Shown here: one piece after another, positions 45,224 to 55,300 of the stretch
Numbering within the stretch: position 1 is the stretch's first letter
Layout of the letters: every line of letters begins with the position of its first letter
The notes under the pieces: model-generated
Told to the model about the DNA's origin: nothing
The model's database searches: none
What the model saw: only the letters and a program-made list of their open reading frames with translations
Assembly: GCF_000245015.1 (NCBI RefSeq)
Contig: NZ_JH600070.1
Span: 1,289,284-1,353,283 of the forward strand
DNA length: 64,000 bases
Source of the DNA: Beggiatoa alba B18LD
GTDB taxonomy: Bacteria > Pseudomonadota > Gammaproteobacteria > Beggiatoales > Beggiatoaceae
Direction of reading: 5' to 3'
Made by a program: the position numbers and the translations under genes

Positions 45224-45313
45224 TTATTCCCGTTTTCCTCCCCAAAAAAACCATACTATCCACGCAATCAGTAAACAGCCGATGAGGATGACTAGCCAGC
45301 GGTCGTTTGTCAT
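45224..45313 (-). CDS. 29-residue membrane protein coupled to copA
   Basis: ATG 45313 lies two bases after the copA stop, and GGAG within the last copA codons is well placed as its Shine-Dalgarno, so translation is coupled. The product is a single hydrophobic helix flanked by polar ends (MTNDRWLVILIGCLLIAWIV then WFFWGGKRE). Small one-helix proteins are encoded next to several P-type ATPases and can act as regulatory or assembly subunits; that role here is inferred. Confidence 0.65.
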   Translation of the reverse strand: MTNDRWLVILIGCLLIAWIVWFFWGGKRE

Positions 45314-45315
45314 GT

Positions 45316-47592
45316 TTAAGCTCCAAGGGTGGGTTTAAAGTAGCGTAAACGGTTGGCATTGGTAACGACTGTGACGGAACTGGCTGCCATCGCCGCGCCT
45401 GCAAACATGGGGGAAAGTAATAGTCCAAAGGCAGGGTATAAAACCCCCATCGCAATGGGTATTCCTAGAATGTTGTAAATAAATGCACCAATTAAATTTT
45501 GTTTGATATTTTGCAGGGTGGCGCGACTGATTTGTATCGCGGTGGCAACGCTGGTGAGTTTGCCTTGTATTAACGTGATGTCACTGGCTTCTATGGCAAC
45601 ATCAGTGCCTGTGCCGATGGCGATGCCGACGTGGGCTTGTGCTAAGGCGGGCGCGTCGTTGATGCCATCGCCTACCATGGCAACAATGCGTCCTTGTGTT
45701 TGTAGAGATTTAATTTTATTGGCTTTATCAGCGGGGAGTACTTCGGCTAAAACGTCGGTAATGCCAATTTGTGTGGCGATGGCTTGGGCGGTGCGTTGGT
45801 TGTCACCTGTCATCATCACGACGTTTAAGCCCATGTGTTGCAGGGTGCGAATGGCTTGGGCGGAGTCGGGTTTTATCGGGTCTGCAATGGCAATGATGCC
45901 GATGAGTTGTTGATTAACAGCAAGATAAACAGGGGTTTTACCTGCTTGGGCGAGTTGGGTCGCGGTGTCGGTTAATGAGCTGGTTTCAATGGCTTGGCTT
46001 TGTAGTAGTTTGGCGTTGCCGAGTAATAAAGTTTTGTCGGCAAGTTGTCCTTGTACACCATAGCCTGCTAAGGCGTTGAAGTTGTGAACTTCATCAAGGG
46101 GTATGCCTTGCGCGGCTTGGACAATGGCTTGTCCTAGTGGGTGTTCTGAGTAGCGTTCTAGGCTGGCGGCGTAGTGTAAAATTTGGTTTTTGTCGTAGCC
46201 TTCAATGGGGATGATGTCGGTAACGCTGGGTTGTCCTGTGGTGATTGTGCCTGTTTTATCAAGAACGATGGTGTCTATTTTTTGGATTTGTTGCAGGGCA
46301 TCGCTGGCACGTATCAGAATACCGTATTCTGCGGCTTTGCCTATGCCGACGGTGATAGATGTGGGGGTTGCGAGTCCTAAGGCACAAGGGCAGGCGATGA
46401 CGAGCGTGGTGATAAGGGCAATAGTAGCATAGACAAGGTGGGGTTCTGGGCCAATGACGTACCAAACCATGAAGGCGATAATGGCGAGTATCATGACGGT
46501 GGGCACGAAGTAGCTGGCGACTTTGTCAACAAGGCGTTGTATGGGGGCTTTAGAGCTTTGCGCGGCTTGTACCATTTGGATGATGTGGGCGAGTGCGGTG
46601 TCTTGTCCGACTTTTTGGGCGCGGAAGCGGAAAGTGCCTGTTTTATTGAGTGTCGCGCCAATGACTTCGTGACCACTTTGTTTGTCCACGGGCATGGCTT
46701 CACCTGTGAGCATGGATTCATCTACGCTGCTGTTACCTGAGATAATAATGCCATCAACGGGGATTTTTTCACCAGGGCGAACGATGACGATATCGCCAAC
46801 TTGTACGGCTTCAATGGGGATATCTATCTCTTTTTCGTCGCGTAAGACACGGGCGGTTTTGGCTTGTAGTCCGATTAGTTTGCGAATGGCTTCGGAGGTT
46901 TTGCCTTTTGCCTTAACTTCTAGGGCGTTGCCAAGGAGTACAAGGGTTACAACAACGGCGATGACTTCCCAAAATACTTCGGCGGCGTGGTGAGGAAACC
47001 ATGTCGGAAATAGGACGGCAATGCTGGAGTAGATAAAGGCGGCGGTAATGCCTAAAGCAACAAGGGTGTTCATGTTTGCCGTGCGGTGTTTAAAGCCTGC
47101 CCAAGCCCCTACATAAAAGTGTGACCCCGACCAGAACATAACAGGCAAGCAAAGTAAGCCTAAAACTCCCCAGAGCCATCGCCGTTCTTCTGTTCCCATC
47201 GCGGGCAGCCAGTCTTGTTGTCCGAATAGCATTTCAGGATAGCTGAGTAGCATCACGGGCAGGCTAATGAGTGCGGAAAACCAAAATTTACGCATCAGAA
47301 TTTGATATTCTCTCACATTTTCTTGTAATTGTTGTTCGCTTCGAGTCGCTTGGGATTCTGCTTGAAGAACTTTTGCATCGTATCCACGACTTTGTACGGT
47401 TTGCCGTAAGCTTTCTATATTAATTTGTTGCGGAAGGTAGCTGATTTCAGCCTCGCCCGCGAGTAGGTTTACATTAGCAGATACAACGCCTTGTTGTTGC
47501 AAAATGGCTTCTTCTACGGTTGCAACGCAGGAGGCGCACATCATGCCTTTAATGGCAAGGCGGGAGGTTTGGGGGGATTCTGAGGAGTTCAT
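45316..47592 (-). CDS. copA: Copper-exporting P1B-type ATPase
   Basis: A 758-residue ATPase pumping Cu(I) from the cytoplasm. One N-terminal metal-binding domain with GMMCASC (about residues 16-22) is followed by eight predicted membrane helices. The CPC metal site lies in [13 protein letters not shown], the phosphorylated Asp in [10 protein letters not shown] in [10 protein letters not shown], and [11 protein letters not shown] in the hinge. The C-terminal helices end with the Met/Ser motif typical of Cu(I) pumps ([16 protein letters not shown]). Cotranscribed with the 29-residue protein. No CueR-type regulator is beside it. Confidence 0.94.
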   Translation of the reverse strand: MNSSESPQTSRLAIKGMMCASCVATVEEAILQQQGVVSANVNLLAGEAEISYLPQQINIESLRQTVQSRGYDAKVLQAESQATRSEQQLQENVREYQILMRKFWFSALISLPVMLLSYPEMLFGQQDWLPAMGTEERRWLWGVLGLLCLPVMFWSGSHFYVGAWAGFKHRTANMNTLVALGITAAFIYSSIAVLFPTWFPHHAAEVFWEVIAVVVTLVLLGNALEVKAKGKTSEAIRKLIGLQAKTARVLRDEKEIDIPIEAVQVGDIVIVRPGEKIPVDGIIISGNSSVDESMLTGEAMPVDKQSGHEVIGATLNKTGTFRFRAQKVGQDTALAHIIQMVQAAQSSKAPIQRLVDKVASYFVPTVMILAIIAFMVWYVIGPEPHLVYATIALITTLVIACPCALGLATPTSITVGIGKAAEYGILIRASDALQQIQKIDTIVLDKTGTITTGQPSVTDIIPIEGYDKNQILHYAASLERYSEHPLGQAIVQAAQGIPLDEVHNFNALAGYGVQGQLADKTLLLGNAKLLQSQAIETSSLTDTATQLAQAGKTPVYLAVNQQLIGIIAIADPIKPDSAQAIRTLQHMGLNVVMMTGDNQRTAQAIATQIGITDVLAEVLPADKANKIKSLQTQGRIVAMVGDGINDAPALAQAHVGIAIGTGTDVAIEASDITLIQGKLTSVATAIQISRATLQNIKQNLIGAFIYNILGIPIAMGVLYPAFGLLLSPMFAGAAMAASSVTVVTNANRLRYFKPTLGA

Positions 47593-47601
47593 TTTTAAAC
47601 T

Positions 47602-47735
47602 TTAGTGTTTAGCGTGTGAATCGTTAATTTTGTACTGATTCGTAAGTAGTTGGCTAAAAGTTGCTAAGGAATCAATGAGTACAGCTTGTTTTAAAGAGTG
47701 GGTGAGTAACGCCATGTCTGTGGTGGTATTATACT
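47602..47735 (-). pseudogene. Diverged third copy of the Rpn C-terminal tail
   Basis: Reading the minus strand up to the stop at 47602 gives TTDMALLTHSLKQAVLIDSL, then ATFSQLLTNQ, clearly related to the Rpn ending (TDIELLAYYLKQAILSDSLS, then AFQQLFTDTQ) but diverged. It follows directly after the second tail copy. It lies in the frame of a 153-codon open frame (47602-48063) whose first two thirds are out of frame with the repeated Rpn sequence. I read it as an old gene end left by tandem rearrangement. Confidence 0.55.
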
Positions 47736-47744
47736 GACCTTTAG

Positions 47745-48086
47745 TTAGTGCCGAGGTTTCAAGGATAGTTGTGTATCTGTGAATAGTTGTTGAAAAGCGG
47801 ATAAAGAGTCGCTTAATATGGCTTGTTTTAAATAGTAAGCAAGTAATTCTATGTCTGTAATGACATTTATTTGTTCTACCAGTGATACGGGAAGCTCTCC
47901 GAAACGAATTTCTAAAATCGTTAAGACATCTCGCCGTTTTTCTTTCTGTTGACCTTGCTCGATACCACGCTCCATTCCACGCTCTATTCCACGTTGTATA
48001 CCTTGCTCGATACCACGCTCTATTCCCTGTTGTACACCCAACTGCACACCCTGAGCATACCAACGTTGTACATGTTCCTCTAACAT
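47745..48086 (-). pseudogene. Duplicated 3' end of the Rpn gene
   Basis: The 113 codons repeat the last part of the neighbouring Rpn gene almost exactly, from MLEEHVQRWYAQGVQLG to TQLSLKPRH, with Ala to Val in INVITDIEL and an additional GIER unit (12 bases) in the Gly-Ile-Glu repeat tract. The nuclease core is missing, so at most a short coiled-coil-like protein could be made. The ATG at 48086 has AAGGT upstream. The duplicated DNA unit spans about 350 bases and shares the junction sequence CACTAACT...AAAGGT. Confidence 0.75.
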
Positions 48087-48108
48087 AATGCCGACCTTTA
48101 CCTTTGAG

Positions 48109-49170
48109 TTAGTGTCGAGGTTTCAAGGATAGTTGTGTATCTGTGAATAGTTGCTGAAAAGCGGATAAAGAGTCGCTTAATATGGCTTGTTTTAAATAGT
48201 AAGCAAGTAATTCTATGTCTGTAATGGCATTTATTTGTTCTACCAGTGATACGGGAAGCTCTCCGAAACGAATTTCTAAAATCGTTAAGACATCTCGCCG
48301 TTTTTCTTTCTGTTGACCTTGCTCGATACCACGCTCCATTCCACGTTGTATACCTTGCTCGATACCACGCTCTATTCCCTGTTGTACACCCAACTGCACA
48401 CCCTGAGCATACCAACGTTGTACATGTTCTTCTAACATAATGCCGACCTCTTCTAAATTGTTAACCTCTGGAATAGGGGTATCTGGTAGATGATGTGGTA
48501 AATAAATTTGTTTTAGCCATGTTGTAAAGGCTCGTCTTAAGCCCGCTTGTTCTGGCGTTGCTAACCAATCAATTAATGCCTTTACTACTTCTACCATTAT
48601 AGTATTGGCTTGTTCATGATTGCGGCTGTTTTCCATACGAAATAGGGCTGCAACCAGATTTTTTAAGGGGGAAAGCTCTGCATCTTGATAGGCTAACTCA
48701 TCAATCAAGAGATAATGGAGTTGAGGGCGATATTTTTCCAAGCCTTCAGGGGCGGCATGAATAAGCGTTTCTAAGGATGTTTCAGCATTCCAGCGTTGAT
48801 TGCCATTGTAGAGTACTAAAGGCAAAACAGGAGGGAGTTTATGCCGTTTAGTGAGTTTTTTCGTTTTTATCAAATGCTGATATAACAAGCCAATATAAAC
48901 CCACATCCGAACCGCCATAAAATCATCAATAGATGATTGAAATTCTAAAATAATATAAATATAAAGCCATTTTTTCCGATAGCGAACTCGCCAAATTACG
49001 TCATCATTACGATTTTTCAGATTTTCACTGATAAAGTCCGTTTTATAAGGCTCTAACGTACTGAAATCGACATGCTCGACCCATTTTTCATGAACAAAAC
49101 CCGTCAATAAATCTCTAACCATCTCAGGATGGCTAAACAATAATTTATAACTGTTATCATGAGTATTCAT
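48109..49170 (-). CDS. Rpn-family recombination-promoting nuclease / putative transposase
   Basis: A 353-residue PD-(D/E)XK-type protein of the Rpn/DUF4351-like group. The N-terminal HDNSYKLLFSHPEMVRDLL motif is characteristic. The core has DVIWRVRY and YIYIILEFQSSID (D...E-x-Q metal site) and PLVLYNGNQRW. The C-terminal tail carries four-residue repeats (GIERGIEQGIQRGMERGIEQ). E. coli RpnA cuts DNA and promotes RecA-independent recombination. The gene is intact, but its 3' part is repeated downstream twice, once almost identically and once diverged. Confidence 0.88.
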   Translation of the reverse strand: MNTHDNSYKLLFSHPEMVRDLLTGFVHEKWVEHVDFSTLEPYKTDFISENLKNRNDDVIWRVRYRKKWLYIYIILEFQSSIDDFMAVRMWVYIGLLYQHLIKTKKLTKRHKLPPVLPLVLYNGNQRWNAETSLETLIHAAPEGLEKYRPQLHYLLIDELAYQDAELSPLKNLVAALFRMENSRNHEQANTIMVEVVKALIDWLATPEQAGLRRAFTTWLKQIYLPHHLPDTPIPEVNNLEEVGIMLEEHVQRWYAQGVQLGVQQGIERGIEQGIQRGMERGIEQGQQKEKRRDVLTILEIRFGELPVSLVEQINAITDIELLAYYLKQAILSDSLSAFQQLFTDTQLSLKPRH

Positions 49171-49380
49171 TTTTAATCTATTTTTTTAACTAAATGAAAA
49201 GATTGCATAGATTAGGTAGAATTTATCACTATACCTAGCCAAAAAGGGATTATATACACAGAGTAAATGCTGAATTTGCTATGATTAAACTCAGGTTCAC
49301 TTCTTGCTACCTTATAAAATAACGTTAATTTTTACAACGAACGATTCATAATTAACCAAAACACCAACGCTTGCGGGGAT

Positions 49381-49947
49381 ATGATAATGATGGAACAGAC
49401 TTTAAAAGACATGATGACGCTCACGGGACTTTCTGAAAAAGATTACGAAATTTTACGAAAATATGCCCCTCAATTAGAACTATGGGCAGATGCTTTAGTT
49501 ACTGTTTTTTATGATACTTTATATGCTTACGAACCCACTGCGGCAGTTTTTCAAGATAACGAGCGCAAAACCCGCGAGGGGACTTTAAAAGCGTGGTATT
49601 TAGCCGTTGTAAAAGGGAATTATGATAAACATTTTTGGGAACAACAATGGACAGTAGGCTTAATTCACATTGCTAAACGAGTGACTAATCCCTACATGCT
49701 CGGCATGACCAGCCGTTTACAACAAGTCTTTCTCAATAAATGCTTATGTACCTTTAGCCAAAGTGAGACAGAGCAAGTTTACGGCGCATTTAAACGCATG
49801 ACGGACACTATCGCAGGCATTATTGCTGAAGGGTACTTTATTAACTATATCCAAGCGATGGAAAACATTGGCGGATTTAAACAACCCTTATTACAGCGCA
49901 TGATGGCATTAGAAATCGATAAAAAATTGGCGGCATTAAGAAGTTAA
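49381..49947 (+). CDS. Single-domain sensor globin / protoglobin-like protein
   Basis: The 188 residues match the globin domain of globin-coupled sensors: FYDTLYAYEPTAAVF for the early helices, WEQQWTVGLIHIAKRVTNPY with the proximal heme-ligand His (about residue 100), then the AFKRMTDTIAGIIAEGY helix. There is no methyl-accepting, kinase or GGDEF partner domain fused, so it is a free heme protein that may bind O2, NO or CO. The start may be 49381, or the ATG at 49387 or 49390 closer to a good spacing from GGGG. Confidence 0.8.
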   Translation: MIMMEQTLKDMMTLTGLSEKDYEILRKYAPQLELWADALVTVFYDTLYAYEPTAAVFQDNERKTREGTLKAWYLAVVKGNYDKHFWEQQWTVGLIHIAKRVTNPYMLGMTSRLQQVFLNKCLCTFSQSETEQVYGAFKRMTDTIAGIIAEGYFINYIQAMENIGGFKQPLLQRMMALEIDKKLAALRS

Positions 49948-50107
49948 GTTTATTCATCAGAGATGCCTTGATTAATGCATATCTCTTTATTTGAAATAAT
50001 GCCCGCTACAATTGTGAAATTGTCATACTTCATCCATAATTATGGCTGTATCGCCTGTTAGGGTTTAACGGGTGTTTAGCGCAACAAAAGGTCAGGAATC
50101 ACTCAGC

Positions 50108-51514
50108 ATGTCTGGAAAAACTTTATACGATAAATTATGGGATGAGCACGTTGTACGGATTGATGAAAATGGCTTTGCCTTACTCTATATCGACCGTCAA
50201 CTCGTCCATGAAGTCACTTCTCCCCAAGCCTTTGAAGGCTTACGTTTAGCGAATCGTAAACCGTGGCGTATTAATGCAAATTTGGCTGTGCCAGACCATA
50301 ACGTCCCGACAACGGCTGAGCGTAAAGGGGGCGTTTCTGCTATCGTTGACCCCGTTTCGCGTCTGCAAGTGCAGACTTTAGATGAAAATTGCCAATTTTT
50401 TGGCATCCCCGAATTTACAATTAACGATCCGCGTCAAGGGATTGTCCACATTATCGGCCCTGAACAAGGCGCAATCCTCCCTGGTATGACCGTTGTTTGT
50501 GGCGATTCTCACACAGCCACACACGGCGCATTCGGCGCGTTAGCCTTTGGTATTGGCACTTCTGAAGTTGAACACGTGTTAGCCACACAATGCTTAATTC
50601 AGAAAAAATCTAAAAACATGCTCATCAGCGTTGATGGACAAGTACAAGCAGGTGTGACCGCAAAAGACATTATTCTTGCCATCATTGGCGAAATCGGCAC
50701 TGCAGGCGGTACGGGCTACGCCATTGAATTCGGTGGCACTGCCATTCAAGCCCTTTCCATAGAAGGTCGTATGACCGTCTGCAATATGGCAATTGAAGCG
50801 GGCGCACGGGCAGGCATGATAGCGGTTGATGAAAAAACCATCGAATATGTCAAAGGTCGTCCCTATTCTCCAAAAGGCGCAGAGTTAGACCAAGCGATTA
50901 CCGTCTGGCGGACATTGCACAGTGATACGGATGCCGTATTTGACAAAGTGTTACACCTTGATGCCAGCGAAATTAAGCCACAAGTCACATGGGGAACATC
51001 TCCCGAAATGGTTTTACCCATTGATGGCATTGTGCCAGACCCTAGCAAAATCAGTGACCCTGTCCGCGCTGATGGCGTGCGCCGTGCATTAGACTATATG
51101 GGTTTAGCTGCGGGTACACCTATCAGCGAAATTAAACCCGATAAGGTCTTTATTGGTTCCTGTACCAATGGACGGATTGAAGACTTACGCGCAGCCGCCG
51201 AAGTCGTCAAAGGCAAAAAAGTGTCTAACAGCATTAAATTAGCCTTAGTCGTTCCTGGTTCTGGTTTAGTCAAAGCTCAAGCTGAAAAAGAAGGGTTAGA
51301 CAAGATTTTCAAAGAAGCAGGATTTGAATGGCGTGAACCTGGTTGTTCTATGTGTTTAGCCATGAACGCCGATTATTTACAACCGGGTGAGCGTTGCGCT
51401 TCAACCTCAAATCGCAACTTTGAAGGTCGTCAAGGTCAAGGCGGACGGACTCATTTAGTCAGTCCCGCAATGGCTGCCGCTGCTGCAATCGCGGGGCATT
51501 TTGTGGCGGTTTAA
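50108..51514 (+). CDS. leuC: 3-isopropylmalate dehydratase large subunit
   Basis: Aconitase-like enzyme of leucine synthesis, with a [4Fe-4S] cluster bound by the Cys of [14 protein letters not shown] and CSMC near the C-terminus. The 468-residue product from ATG 50108 has the standard [16 protein letters not shown] start; a GTG at 50072 would add 12 residues. [13 protein letters not shown] and [13 protein letters not shown] are typical. The small subunit leuD and leuB, which normally follow, are absent: the next gene is a convergent TetR regulator. Confidence 0.95.
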   Translation: MSGKTLYDKLWDEHVVRIDENGFALLYIDRQLVHEVTSPQAFEGLRLANRKPWRINANLAVPDHNVPTTAERKGGVSAIVDPVSRLQVQTLDENCQFFGIPEFTINDPRQGIVHIIGPEQGAILPGMTVVCGDSHTATHGAFGALAFGIGTSEVEHVLATQCLIQKKSKNMLISVDGQVQAGVTAKDIILAIIGEIGTAGGTGYAIEFGGTAIQALSIEGRMTVCNMAIEAGARAGMIAVDEKTIEYVKGRPYSPKGAELDQAITVWRTLHSDTDAVFDKVLHLDASEIKPQVTWGTSPEMVLPIDGIVPDPSKISDPVRADGVRRALDYMGLAAGTPISEIKPDKVFIGSCTNGRIEDLRAAAEVVKGKKVSNSIKLALVVPGSGLVKAQAEKEGLDKIFKEAGFEWREPGCSMCLAMNADYLQPGERCASTSNRNFEGRQGQGGRTHLVSPAMAAAAAIAGHFVAV

Positions 51515-51570
51515 CCGCTTCTTAATTTTGTTAAATAGCCTGCTTTCGGCGAGTTTTCTGAATAAAACTG

Positions 51571-51603
51571 AGACCTGCTAGTTTTTGAAAACCTAGCAGG
51601 TCT
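51571..51603. terminator. GACCTGCTAGG hairpin after leuC
   Basis: AGACCTGCTAGTTTTTGAAA pairs with AACCTAGCAGGTCT and is followed on the plus strand by TTTTTTTG. A family-B fragment (CTTTCGGCGAGTTTTCTG) lies just before it. It separates the convergent leuC and TetR genes and may stop both. Confidence 0.75.
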
Positions 51604-51621
51604 TTTTTTGTCTGATTAAGT

Positions 51622-52224
51622 TTAAATATGCTGTAAGCCCACGACGTAAGTTTTAATCAACGTTTCTAATAATTCGTGGACAGATTCCGCGCCAACTATC
51701 GCCAATTTTCCTGTTAATGCCAGAATACAAATACCATGCACGCTTCCCCACAGTGCGTGGGTTACTTTGCTTAATTCGGGCAAATGTTGGTCTGGTAACA
51801 GTGTTTTGAGATGTGATTCGACCAGCGCGAACAGTTGTGCAATTTTGGGATAGTACCAAGCGGGTAGGACAGGGTCAGCAGGGCGGTTATATTCAAAAAT
51901 CATTAACCAGCGTTGTGTATTGGTCATGGCAAAATTTAAATAAGCGCGTCCTAGTGCGGTTAAACAAGCTGTTGCGTCGGTTTCTTGGGTGGCAATTTCG
52001 GCAATCATGCTGTACAGCTCATCAAGCGTGCGCCCGTTAATTTGCATAATTAAATCGTCTAAATTTTCAAAAACTAAGTATAAACTGCCAACGGTATAAC
52101 CAATTTCTTTCGCAACTTTGCGGGTGCTAAGTTCGCGCCATCCTTGTTCTGTAATAATATTCTCTGCGGCTTGTATGGCTAATTGTTGAATTTCTTCCCG
52201 ACTGTGATCATTCCGTCTGCCCAT
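51622..52224 (-). CDS. TetR-family transcriptional regulator
   Basis: A 200-residue repressor with an N-terminal helix-turn-helix (residues about 8-55: ELSTRKVAKEIGYTVGSLYLVFENLDDLI). The C-terminal ligand domain is of the WHG-like type (ALWGSVHGICILALTGKL). The operon it controls is not evident: the neighbours are the hybrid kinase gene on the same strand and leuC opposite. No clear palindrome was found next to its start. Confidence 0.9.
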   Translation of the reverse strand: MGRRNDHSREEIQQLAIQAAENIITEQGWRELSTRKVAKEIGYTVGSLYLVFENLDDLIMQINGRTLDELYSMIAEIATQETDATACLTALGRAYLNFAMTNTQRWLMIFEYNRPADPVLPAWYYPKIAQLFALVESHLKTLLPDQHLPELSKVTHALWGSVHGICILALTGKLAIVGAESVHELLETLIKTYVVGLQHI

Positions 52225-52340
52225 TACGCATAAGTCCTTACTGGCAATCAGTATTGATGAAAAAATTGTTTCTAATTAAACGCTGTATTTTTACATATTT
52301 TACGATGGAATGATGAAACAAATTCATATTTGTAACATTT

Positions 52341-55300
52341 TTATAACATCACTGTTTTTGATGCAATTCGATTACGCCCTGCATCTTTAGCTTCATATAA
52401 CGCTTGGTCAGCAATAGCAACAAGGCGGTCAAGTGGGATGTTTGCATGAGGAATTAGGGTTGCAATGCCTATGCTCAGGGTAATGTGTTTTGCAACGTGG
52501 GAGTATTCATGCACGATGGCTTTTTCTTGTAGGTTGGCTTGTATGCGTTGTGCAACATGTAACGCACCTGCTTCATCTGTATTGGGTAGAATGATGGCAA
52601 ATTCTTCTCCGCCATAACGGGCGACTAAATCCGCAGGGCGTTTAATAGAGTTCATTAATGCTGCCGCGACTTGTTGTAAGCAGTCATTGCCTTGCAAATG
52701 CCCATATTTATCATTGTAATTTTTGAAAAAATCAACGTCCGCCATGATTAGTGAGAGTTGTTTTTGTTCGCGACACATTTGTTTCCATGTTTGTGCATAG
52801 TACTCATCGAACCAATAGCGATTGGCAAGTTGGGTTAATTGGTCATGGGTTGCGAGTTGTTGCAAATCGGCATTGGCTTTTTCTAAATCAGCGTAGGCTT
52901 TTTGTAAGGCAATTTCTGTTTGTTGGCGTTGATAAATTTCTTGTTGTAGTTTGTAGTTCATACTTAAGACGGCTTTTTCTGCTTCTATTGCTCGAATTAA
53001 GCGTACACGTTCCTCTTGGGCTTTTTTCTGTGCGGTGATGTCTAGTAAAACGGTAATAATGGTTTGTTGTCCGTTGTATTCCATGCGTTGTAAAAATAGG
53101 GAAACCCATAAAATGGTTTGATTATCAAGCCGTTTATGACGTACTTCTTTATGTCGTAATTGCCCATTCTGGGCTAAAAATTGTTCTATCACGGTTTGAC
53201 GCTCACTAGGGTCTGCATATAAGTCTAATGTGCTGCGTCCTAATAATTGGTTGACCGCAACGCCATAAACGGTATGAACTTGTGAATTTGCAAATAAAAT
53301 CCGTCCGCTTTCTATCTCATTAATCACTAATGGAATGGGTAGCATTTCCATGATAAGGCGGAAACGTTCTTCGCTGGCTTGTAAGGCTTGTAAATAGTGG
53401 GTGCGTTCTTGTTCTGCTTGACGGCGTTTACTGATGTCTTGGAAAACCGCGATGGCGTAACGAACTTGATGTTTTTCATCAAAAACAGGTGTACCCCATG
53501 ATTCTAAAGGAATGCGTTTATCATTTCGTAAAATTTCAATATTATCAATGGTGCAAGTTTCTCCCGCTAAGGCTTTAGCAAGGAGTAATTCTTCGGTGGG
53601 GTAAAGTTGATTCGTACCTGCGAGGTAATAGTGATAGCTTTTTGATAAAGTTTGGACATTAACGCCAGAGGAGACATCTTGCCCTGTAATCATTTGCCCC
53701 ATGCGATTGATATAAATTACTTTTCCTTGATGGTCAGTTACTAATAGACCCACAGGTAAAGATTCTAAGATTTGTGTCAGGCGGTGTTCATTATCGCTTA
53801 ATTCAGCGCACAGCCGCATGTTTTCAATAGAAACTTCTGCAAGTTGTAAGTGAATACGCATCCGTGCAAGTAATTCATCTTTCCAAACGGGCTTAACCAG
53901 ATAGTCATTTGCGCCAGCGTTTAAACCTGACACTAAATCATTCACTTGGTTTTTTGCGCTGATGATAATAATGGGTAATTCATTGGCGTTATATCGAGCA
54001 CGGACTTTTTTACAGACTTCATACCCCGTCATTTTTGGCATCATGATATCTAAGAGGATTAAGTCTGGTTTTACGCCATCCTCAAGAATTTGCAAGACTT
54101 CATGCCCGCTGGTTGCGTGAATGAGTTCATATCCGTGTGGCGTTAAGTAATTGCTTAATACATGAAGATTAATCAGTTCATCATCAACCAGCAGAATTTT
54201 GCCTAAAGTGTGTTGATTGGGGTAAACGCGGGCAATTTGTAAAACTTCGCTGAGTAAATTGGGTTCATAACGCACAGGGCAATAGGTTAGCGGGGTTAAG
54301 ACTTGCGACATGTTGGAGGCAATGGGAAGGCTCACGGTAAAGCAAGAACCTTGTTCTTGGATGGAAGTCACGCTAATTTGTCCGCCGTGTAGCTCTACCA
54401 ATTGTTTGGTAATGGCAAGCCCTAAACCTGTTCCGCCATAAGTACGTGCAGTTTGTCCATCGGCTTGTTCAAATGATTCAAAAATACGGGCAATATCTTC
54501 AGGAGCAATGCCAATCCCTGTGTCTTGGATATGAATTTGCACCATCGGTGGTGCGAGGGTTGCAGTAATAGAAATACTGCCTTGCGGTGTAAATTTAATC
54601 GCGTTACTGAGTAAATTATTTAAGATTTGTTGTAAGCGATTTTCATCTGCCAGTATTAACGGCAAATCCGTAGCAATTTGATTATAAAGGGTTAAATGTT
54701 GCTGCTTGACAAGTGGTGCATTGAGTTGACAAGCAATATCAACCGCCTCACGCACGCTGATGGGTTTTAACTGCAGTTGTAAATCTTTATGCTTTAGTTT
54801 TGAAAAATCTAATAAATCATTGACTAAATTAGCTAAACGTCGTCCACTCATAGCAATCATGCTGAGATTTTGCTGAATGTGCGGGTTGAGCGTCTGCTCT
54901 GTATTGTCTAACAACGATTCTGCAAGCCCAATAATCCCATTAAGCGGGGTACGTAATTCATGCGAGGTATTGGCTAAAAACTCATCTTTTAATTGGTCTA
55001 ATCGCTTTAACTCCGCATTTTTATCTGCCAATCTCTTAATTGTTGCGTTTAATTGTTTAGCAAGACGACGAAAAGCCTGCGCTAATTGATTGAGTTCTTT
55101 AGTATGTGTGACTCGTATTGGGTAGTGCCATTCTCCCTGCATAAAGCGTTGTACGGCAATATGAAGGTTAAAAATAGGCTGTCCTATCCAATGTGCTAAC
55201 CAAATGCCAATGATGACTGCTAAACAGAAGATAAAGAGTGAAACAGATAAGGTAATTTGATTTTTTTCGGTTAAATGTTCGGTAAAGTCTGACTGTGGGA

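Noticed and set aside
45132-45455. 107-codon minus-strand frame over the copA end
   Set aside because: It is out of frame with copA and with the coupled 29-residue gene and runs into repeats; a shadow.
47602-48063. 153-codon frame read as a full protein
   Set aside because: Its first two thirds are the Rpn tail repeat in the wrong frame; only the last about 45 codons show Rpn-tail similarity, so it was called a remnant.
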